Assembly: GCA_964020155.1 (NCBI GenBank)
Contig: OZ026549.1
Coordinates: 2,399,633 to 2,463,632 of the forward strand
Source: Chondrilla cf. caribensis
Taxonomy: Eukaryota; Porifera; Demospongiae; Chondrillida; Chondrillidae
Direction of reading: 5' to 3'
DNA: 64,000 nt
Shown: positions 55,701 through 64,000 of the stretch, one piece after another
Position numbering within the stretch: the stretch's first letter is position 1
Layout: each line of letters starts with the position of its first letter
Notes under the pieces: model-generated
What the model was told of the DNA's origin: nothing
What the model saw: the letters and a program-made list of their open reading frames with translations, nothing else
The model's database searches: none
Program-made: the position numbers and the translations under genes

Positions 55701-58700
55701 TGGTTAGTTCTGATTTTATGGTTCCATTGAAGAAGATCAATTGCTGCATTGATGGTTGCACCATATATTGTATACAAAGGGTTAGGTTGTGCATTTTACA
55801 TACATTGAAAATGGTCAGACATACAAGTGTAGCCATTTGACAATTTAATGTTGTTAATAATGAGATAATAAATATTTGTTACATGAGGTTAATTGGAAGT
55901 TCAGTAATCATGGGATCAAGTCACTGCATTTAATATCAAATAAATATATATTAGAATGCAATACAAAGTACAGTTTACAAACATATTAACTTGAGTTCAC
56001 CGGAGGCATCATATACATTTCATAGGTTCCCATGAAGTTACTGTGGTGATCGATGGCTACACAATTGATTCTGTTCAGTCCTCACCAGCTTCACTTCCAC
56101 TAGGAACAGCTCTTGTATTGGTGTGTAGAGTCAGTGGAATACTGCAGAGACAGATCAAATATAACTGGACATGTCCAGATGGTCCATGTGAACGTCCTGA
56201 ATATGTGGGGAGAAAGGTTGTTAATGACAATATTCTAGCAGTCAACATAACTTCTACCAGTGATGGAGGAACATATACCTGTGAAGTATCAAGAGAGGAT
56301 ACAGATGGAGGATACAGCCAAAATTATACACTACTTGTCACAAGTATAGTTACCAGTGTCCACTTTCATTCCAGTGTGTATCCACCCCATATTTACTGAA
56401 TATAAAAATGATATATTTTATGGACGGTCATGGCATGCATTCATTGTTATTTTTCCATATTGTATTAGGAGGAAATTTTATTCACAGTTATGGTCGACTT
56501 GTTCACTCTCAACAAGTAATCACTAGAAGAGATCAACTTCTACCACCTGGTGATGTGAGGGGTCCTGGAAAAATGGAATGTACAAGGACCAGACAGAGGG
56601 TATATTTCGCACTAAAGAAGAGGGGAATAGGCAGAAATGGAGGAAATGCTATATTCTATAGAAATGTTGAAAATGACTGTGAAAGGGACACTATACAGTT
56701 TAGAACATCTGACGTGAACAGGATTAGAAATACACAGGGATTTTGCACCGTAAGAGGTGAAACTTTTTTCTATCTGTTTCTTTTGCCAGGTGAATTCTCT
56801 CTAGTACGCATAATGTTGTTTACATTTACTTGTCACAAAATTTGAAACATTTCATTGAATTTTAAACATTTCTAATACACAGGGAATTCATCCACAGTCC
56901 ATATATCCCACTCTGTCTCAACTCCTGACAGGATTACAATAAACCTCCATCCTGTTCCTTCTGAAATTACTGAGGTTATTGTAGGATATGAACGTCATGA
57001 CCTTGGAGTGACACTGCAGGGAGAGTATGTAAATATTGGGAAACATACCCAGCATACATTCTCATCACTAGTCCCAGGTGCTAGGTACACAGTTGTATTG
57101 CAGGGATTGAATGGAACTTCAGGTAGGAGTCAGCATGTCACAAGAAGAGATGTCAAAACTATGGAAACAAGTATGTGTAAAAACAACAATAATATAGTGT
57201 CATTCAATTTCAGAACTATAGGTGATACATTTCACTCAGATGAAACCATGTAGTGACATTCTCAAGTTTCAAAGGCATAAATGAAACCAGTATTCAACCC
57301 TTGTGCACCATATGAATGTTAACTAATTTTTTTTCACAACAATATATACAGAACCATCTGTTCCAAGGTATCCCTGTGTAATTGGAGAGAGTGGAGATGC
57401 AATTGAACTAAACTGGATGCCTCCACTGGAACCCAATGGAGATGTCTACTATCTCATTGTCAATGAATTATATGAAGAGAATAAAACAATTAACACTTCG
57501 AGTGGTTCAACATCTTTCAATTTAACAGGACTACAGAGAGGAATTACCTACAATATTACAGTGATGGCAGTGAACTCAGCTGGAATGAGTGATACTGGAG
57601 CAGTTCTGAATTACAAATTTAATGGATTAAGTAAGTAGTTTACAGAGGTACAAAACTGTTGTGCAACTTAGGGTGAAGGTGATTTTACATTTCCGCTAAT
57701 TTAGGCTAATTTATTAAGTGTGTTATTCTGATTACAAGATATGAATTAACGTATGACACATGTTTGATGACACAGTCAGATTAGAACATTGGTAGTTAAA
57801 TAAGATGAGAATTGTGGTACTAAGTCTTCTGTTTACCATTGCTCAGCACACCCCACAGCATTGTCTACAGATGATGGGATGGTACTCCTGCCATTGATTC
57901 TGGTCTCACTTGCTGCTCTCATAATGGCTTTGGGTGTTATAATGTGTTGTTTGATGCTATACTTCAGAAGAAAGTACAAATGGCTTCATAGGTAAGTTAT
58001 CATTTGATGGTACATGATTTGATATACTTGCCCTTTCTTTAGAAGTTAGATTTAACACGGCCACACTTTTTTCAATATTAATGTCCAATATTTATTTCTG
58101 ATAAAGTTTTTACGACAGCCAGACATATCAAGTCATCATTACAGTAATATTACAAAAGCAAAAAGCTGTACCCTATCCTATATACCTACCACTGCATTAT
58201 AATATATTGTCATTGTGGCCGATATACAAAATTAAGGAGGTATTATAATCTGTTCCAAAGAAAGGTGTTATAAACTTCAATGTCCTGTCCTTGTAGGGAA
58301 ACAACATATGGTAACAGTGAAGTGAGTCATCTCGTTCTCGAAACTGAATATACTATGGATGTTGAGCTAATATAGCTAATTTGTATGAATTGGCATTTGT
58401 ATTAATGTCATTTACTTAGAATTATTATGGAAAGGAATTTGATTCATCTGTGGTAAGGAACGAATGGGAGATGAAGCACAGTGATCTAGAAGTCCAAGGG
58501 CCCCTTGGAAAAGGACAGTTTGGAGATGTGATGCTTGCCTTTCTGACAAGTACATCATGTACAGATAGAGTGAAGAGCTACACTGACAGAATGGTGATGC
58601 AAGGGGATTCATTGTCTACATCAAAAACAGTAGCAGTCAAATTCTTGAGAAGTGAGAGAACATTGTTCAGCAAAATTTAATTATTCATCACATTTGAGAT

Positions 58701-61169
58701 ATTCACACAGTTTTTGCTGATCATTAGGGGGAATATCACCTGACGAAATGCATACATTTTTCCAAGAGATTGAACTGATGAAGAGAGTGTCTGTGACAGG
58801 CAATATACACATTGTTCAGATAATTGGTTGCATTTCGAATGAACCACCCATTGCCATGGTGATGGAATATGTCCCTTTTGGTGATCTTCACAGCAACCTT
58901 GTCCAGTGGAAAGAGCAGGTATTTCAATGACAGCTGTTTGTAGAATGTGCTTATGGCTGTATAGATGTCAATGAATGAGATGAATACAGATTCTGATGAA
59001 ATATATTAACAGGCAGTCACATCTATAATGTTTGCATTTTATTAAGCGTATTATTTGATCACGTGACAACATCTGATTAAGATTTTCAATGAATAATACT
59101 ATTATGTAATTGTTCAGCTAGGAATGGATAATTATAATATAGAATATTTGAGTCTGACAGAAATTACATCTGAATGGTCTATATCCGATAATGTGATTTA
59201 TCTTTGAATGTATATTAATTGGTCATATTCAAATTGCAGTATAATATTATCTTCACTGCCTTCATTTCTTGATACAGCTTACAACCGCACCTATATCACT
59301 TCAAGAATCTGATGTTTGGTCATTTGCTCGTCAAATTGCAGTTGGAATGGTTAATTAATGACATACTTAACAGACAAATTACAGTGATGACTAACATTAT
59401 GCATTTTCTACTATTTTGCCCAGACTTCTTTGTCATCAATGAATATTGTTCACAGAGACCTTGCCTGTCGGAATATTCTAGTTGGACACAACAAACTGTT
59501 GAAGATTTCAGATTTTGGTCTCTCAAAAAAAATTGATGGACTGGACACTCCTTCATCAAATACCAGACTGCCCATAAGATGGATGTCTCCAGAATCACTA
59601 TCTCATCATATATTCTCTGAGAAGTCTGATGTGTGGGTTCTATGGGAAATGATGTAGTAATGTGAAATGCTTTAGTCTCATTCTAAATGGTTTTAACCAG
59701 TACGCTTTTGTCCCCTCAGCCTTGATTGTTGCTTTATTTCGGTGCTATTATTCGTATTCACCATTTCATGTTGTGTATGGAAAGTACATTAGCCTGATCA
59801 TTGTTGTTCATGGGATAACACCACAATGCATGCGGTATATAGATGGGTGCTAATTAGTAAACATGGCAACCTATATATCCTGAAAATTTCATCATCATGT
59901 ATACTTATGTTCATTACAACTTTTTATTAGGTGGTCTTATGGAGTGTGCTTGTGGGAGATATGTACATATGGTAGGTTTATTATATATAATTACATAATA
60001 TTATATATTCTTAACTTGACATTCTAAACTATTAATTGTTGTATACGTACATACATGCTCTAATGAGGGACTAGGTATACTTCCCAAATTTCCGGAATAA
60101 GTTTGCATTTGCAAACATTAAATTCATTAGAATTGTTTACTTCAAAAGAAGCCACCTTGAAAGATTTTTTTGTTGGAAATTAGACACTAATTGCAAGTCC
60201 AGTTGTGAATTTGTGAAATGTACATTATGCAATCCCTAGAGCAAGTATACGGTATAGTTGATAATAATAATTATGATTGCTATGTTGGCTGAATGTCAAT
60301 TTCTTCCCAAGGGGAACTTCCTTATGGATGCATTCCAAATTCTGAAGTCTCAAGAACAATAGCAGCTGCAGTGCTACTGGAAAGGCCACAAACATGTAGC
60401 AGTGAAATGTAAGTGTCATACACATCGTGTGCTTCATCGATTGTCAAAATTGATGATAGCACTCAGCCACAACAATTTATCACACGTGCAAGCAGGACAA
60501 ATGAAATCAGGCATAATCACATATAATATATTAATATTTTATGTGCTGGGATAAGGTGTGCATACACATATAATTATTAAGAATGAACTTATTAGTAAAG
60601 ACTACATTAAAAATTTTTCCTTCATAAATGCTAAATCATATTAAGCACGTATTATCTTCCTCATTTTTTCAAATTCTTCCAGCTATGATTTGATGTTAAA
60701 TTGCTGGAAAATGCATTCAAAGGAACGTCCAACATTTCATAAAATCTGGAAATACCTAGAGAATGGTATTGAAAGCAACATGTCCAGGTCTCATTACATC
60801 ATGTTGGATAATTATTCCAATGGTGAGTGGTGGAAAGGCAGGACTTAATTTATTACAATGATGTTGAATGACAGAAAATCACTGATTCAATAAAATTATA
60901 TTATAACAATACAGAAAATTTAGGCTCATTTGTCCACTTACACTTGCAACTGTTCTAACTACATCAATTGCACAGGCGTCTTGGTTCGCCCACCCTTCAT
61001 TCAATACACCTTATAAACATTATATATATATATTCACAATATTTTTCGATCTATTAAATGCTCAGAACAACCCACATCCACCATTGATGCCAATGTAAGA
61101 ACTGAGGTGATATCTGACGAGAACGAGGATACATTAGGGTTGAACATGCTTTTTGAACTTCAAGTCTGA
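52729..61169 (+). CDS. RTK gene D: Ig-X-FN3-FN3 twice, TM, tyrosine kinase
   Basis: Signal peptide 52729-52786; an in-frame upstream ATG at 52711 is not shared by B or C. Ectodomain exons: Ig 53893-54210, X 54296-54619, FN3 54771-55064 and 55418-55702, Ig 56026-56343, X 56469-56789, FN3 56883-57170 and 57352-57630. TM 57847-57991, juxtamembrane 58297-58321. Kinase exons: 58420-58651, 58728-58918, 59278-59349, 59424-59632, 59931-59971, 60312-60408, 60683-60822 and 61066-61169. The frame is open for 1246 residues. Catalytic motifs are intact ([37 protein letters not shown]). Unlike A-C, the activation loop reads DGLDTPSS, with aspartate in place of tyrosine. The juxtamembrane segment has TYGNSE rather than TYYGNNE. 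The second Ig domain has GILQRQ where the others have GIPQRQ. Confidence 0.87.
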
Positions 61170-62125
61170 AACAATTGTTATCTTGCTTTAACAGTTAAGT
61201 ATACATCAACCATTCCCTTTTATACCACGGTCAATCTCCAACATCACATATATTTCACTTTATATTAGATAATGAAATTATGCTATAAAAAATGGAAATG
61301 TATACCGGTACAAAGTAGGCACACTTGGTTAGGTCATTTGTTATCATGCATGGTGGAACACCTCTAGGAGTGGCTACATACTCAGTTTTACTGGGTGTCT
61401 TGTTAAAGGGTCATAATTGTGTACACTTTATATTACATGGAATACAGAATAACAAGACAATCTCATGAAGGCCACATGCACATAGCATTCCATACCAAGT
61501 TGACCCTGACACCGCTTGAGTGCTGGTATATACTTCTTATCAAACTTGTGCAGAGATTATTAGTAAATTTGTATATGCAAGCAGGAATCAATGCCAAGAC
61601 ACGTACAAGAAATGAAGAAAAACCTAGCAAATAACATCATGTCAAGGCTCCCGTACAATAAAGAACAGTCGTGAATGATAACATTTGTAGGCTACAAAAT
61701 ATTAATAGGTAGGAGGAGTAATTTCGGAATTATAATAAAATTACATTTATATGCGGATACCATGATCTTCTATATAGAACAATTGATCAGTGTAGGATTA
61801 CTCCTCAGATGATTTAAGAGATTCTGAAATTGAATTTGAAGAGTATCCTTGGAAGGTTAGCCTCTCTCTCTGTACATTGTGGATGCAGAAGCTTAATGTC
61901 CATGCACAGCAAATGATTGCTAAACTACAGGTGAATGATCATGACTCAGGGAAGGTATATTCACAGGCCGGAATTTTGTACCCATGATAAATTTCAATGA
62001 TGTCAATGGAGAGGAAACACTTGCATGTGCTTACAAAGCTTGCATGGATACCGCTTTCAATCATTCATATACATATCATAATACTTTATCATTCAAATAG
62101 GGATTTCGTACGCAAAGTTTCCAAC
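61170..62125. other. Downstream flank of gene D, no supported gene
   Basis: No further RTK exon, relic tail or spacer repeat is recognisable, so the duplication array ends here. Short open frames lack splice context. Confidence 0.5.
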
Positions 62126-62129
62126 TGTT

Positions 62130-62940
62130 GTTGGGAAAATCCGTTTGGATTCAGGAGCGTTTAAAAATGTAGTCTGGTGAAGAGAGCTCTTCATCTGGAC
62201 GTTTCAACCCTGTGGGTCGTCTTCAGCAGTCGGGGTGCCTGGGGAGTTACCCTACTTAAATAGAGTTTGGGCTTCCCGCCAAGACACTTCCGGTCTTGTG
62301 ACTTCTGCTCCTTGGATGAACATAAGGGGTCCATGATCGATCCAAAAGTAGACCAGCATCAAGGTTCATCATGGGTCTTCTTTGCTGGATCTCAAGGGCC
62401 TCAAGGACCCTTCTTTATCCCCAAATGTTCTCCCTTGCAAGGATCTTAGCTTCTGCCAGTTGATGTTACGTGCAGTCTTCTGGACATGCACGGCAATTCC
62501 ATTCAGAGGATCCTTGCTCTTTACCGCCCTCTTGTGTTCTGCCATACGAACCTTCAGCGTCCTCCCAGTCTCACCAATTGCAATGTAGGTAGCTGGACAG
62601 TCTGCACAGGGAATAGAGTATACCACACCTTTCACATCCAACACACCAGGTCTTCCTTTCACTTTCGTGAGGGATTTCCTTAGGGTATTTCTGGAGGTGA
62701 AAGTGGTGTGGATACCCAATGGCCTGCACATTCTGCCAATCCTCTCGCTGAGGCCCTTGATGTATGGTAAACCCACCATGAACTAGAAGTTTTCTATAAC
62801 TCTTTTCAAGCATGCTTCCACAGGTTTTGGTGCCTACTATTTGTATGAAGGCAATCGTGGGGCAGATAATGTGTGACCCTTCTAGGGAACCATAGGTACG
62901 GAACAGCATAGCTAGCCATATAAACTGACATTGTAACAAC
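62130..62940 (-). pseudogene. Penelope-like retroelement 3' end with GIY-YIG endonuclease, decayed
   Basis: The minus-strand frame 62779-62369 reads VGLPYIKGLSERIGRMCRPL, as in the linker after the reverse transcriptase of Penelope-like elements. It continues into a GIY-YIG endonuclease domain: GVVYSIPCADCPATYI, GETGRTLKVRMAEHKRA and NGIAVH, with the expected tyrosine, arginine, glutamate and asparagine positions visible. ATYI is followed by an extra Ala-Ile before GETGRT. Upstream sequence to 62940 is in other frames, so the reverse transcriptase part is frameshifted or truncated. Confidence 0.8.
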
Positions 62941-64000
62941 GTTGATGTATAGGGAGTCGTATTTGACCCTAGCCCATTGATTTCATTTTCGTATCCCTTA
63001 TACTCTTCAAGAATCGGTATACTTTTCCAATCCAGAATAAAATCGTACAGGCCTGCGACGTATACCCTTCGATGTATGCAGCCGCACTGGTCTTAGAACG
63101 TATTTCCAAACTTTCAAACCATTATAATTATTATATTATCACCATTATGGATTGATAATGGACGTGAATCTCAAGGTAAGGTCGTGATCTGACACTTAAC
63201 CACATTGAATCAACAGCTTGTAAAGTACACAAATCTGCATCATACTTTCCTAGTAGAGCTAATTCTACAGCACTGAAAGGTTAATGTAGCCCTACTGACA
63301 AATTGTCAATGTAAATGGAGGAATGTGCTGTGTACTCATTGCAATAGTTGGGTTTAAAAGTCTACTCATATCGACACAAAACAATGGCTGAGATCATGTA
63401 CGAACAAGTGACCCTACAGAAGATTCATCGACGGCCTCTAGGACAACCTCGCAATCAAAACCCATTCAAATTCATCTATTGGCAACACCAAACATCTTTT
63501 AATTAGTTCAGAAGGAGAAATTGACTTCATACACAGCCAGATATTGATAGAAGCCATAATACTACTTATAAACGCAACATATTATACTCAAAACAGCAAT
63601 ACTACCAGGGTAGATTGCATGTGCATGCATATTCGCATGCCTTGGATACAAGCACATAAAATTTCTAAGAACAATGTACACTACTCTATAGCTTCTAATT
63701 GCTGTGGTCACAGGACATTCACGATGTATCTTTATGGCTCACTGACTGACAGTGAAAGGGTTTGCGGTGTGTTGAGTGTATAGCTCCAAGATCTTGGCAA
63801 ATTCCAACTCTAGTAACAAGTATGCAAGCATAAAATCAAGCAATTGATAACAAAGTCTTATAGTAATACTGTTGCAATTGCGATTTCCTAAAGAAGAATT
63901 TTGCTGCAGAGGATTGGAAAAAATGCCAAACTACTTATCCCAGTACAAGTATTAGTAACATCTAATTATACAAAATGTGTGCAGATCGATATGTTTTTCA
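62941..64000. other. Right-hand flank, no supported gene
   Basis: AT-rich sequence with only short open frames, such as 63544-63783, which lacks any recognisable motif or splice context. I see no RNA gene or repeat array. Confidence 0.45.

Noticed and set aside
61419..61634. 71-codon frame after gene D
   Set aside because: No recognisable motif, no splice context and no similarity to other RTK-array segments.

Overview
This is intron-rich, AT-rich animal nuclear DNA. It has short introns with GT-AG borders, many microsatellites, several DNA transposons and a Penelope-like retroelement. Receptor tyrosine kinases (RTKs) confine it to animals or their closest relatives. The large lineage-specific RTK cluster and the ankyrin-repeat gene suggest a sponge, perhaps a demosponge of the Amphimedon type. 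That assignment is an inference, not something I could verify.

Layout. Positions 1-3.8 kb hold microsatellites, a Tigger/pogo-like MITE and a foldback hairpin. Positions 3.8-10.8 kb hold a minus-strand ankyrin-repeat gene, for which I could join eleven exons in one continuous frame. Positions 12.5-13.5 kb hold a 975-bp element with perfect 15-bp terminal inverted repeats flanked by TTAA. Positions 13.7-14.6 kb hold three partial copies of a promoter/first-exon block.

The core of the window (16-61 kb) is a head-to-tail array of four paralogous RTK genes on the plus strand, called A (15968-23453), B (25871-34162), C (41586-49903) and D (52729-61169). Each has a signal-peptide exon, two tandem copies of a four-module ectodomain block (Ig, an unrecognised two-cysteine module 'X', FN3-like, FN3), one transmembrane helix, a short tyrosine-containing juxtamembrane segment and a tyrosine kinase domain split over eight exons. 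Every ectodomain module sits on one phase 1-1 exon. My splice models of B, C and D give uninterrupted frames of 1259, 1258 and 1246 residues. A carries several defects: DFG is changed to DFV, there is a frame conflict in the alpha-E exon, and the tail is short. It is probably a pseudokinase or a decaying gene.

Between the genes lie duplicated spacers. Behind B and C are relics of an A-type kinase C-terminus, which point to unequal crossing-over. The B relic is interrupted by a 2.84-kb hAT transposon whose transposase has one premature stop. A 766-bp Harbinger-type MITE, a 170-bp hAT-like MITE and tRNA-derived SINE clusters can be dated against the duplications because the paralogous empty sites are present in the same window. 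Downstream of D, at 62.1-62.9 kb, is a decayed Penelope-like element with a GIY-YIG endonuclease domain. The rest appears non-coding.
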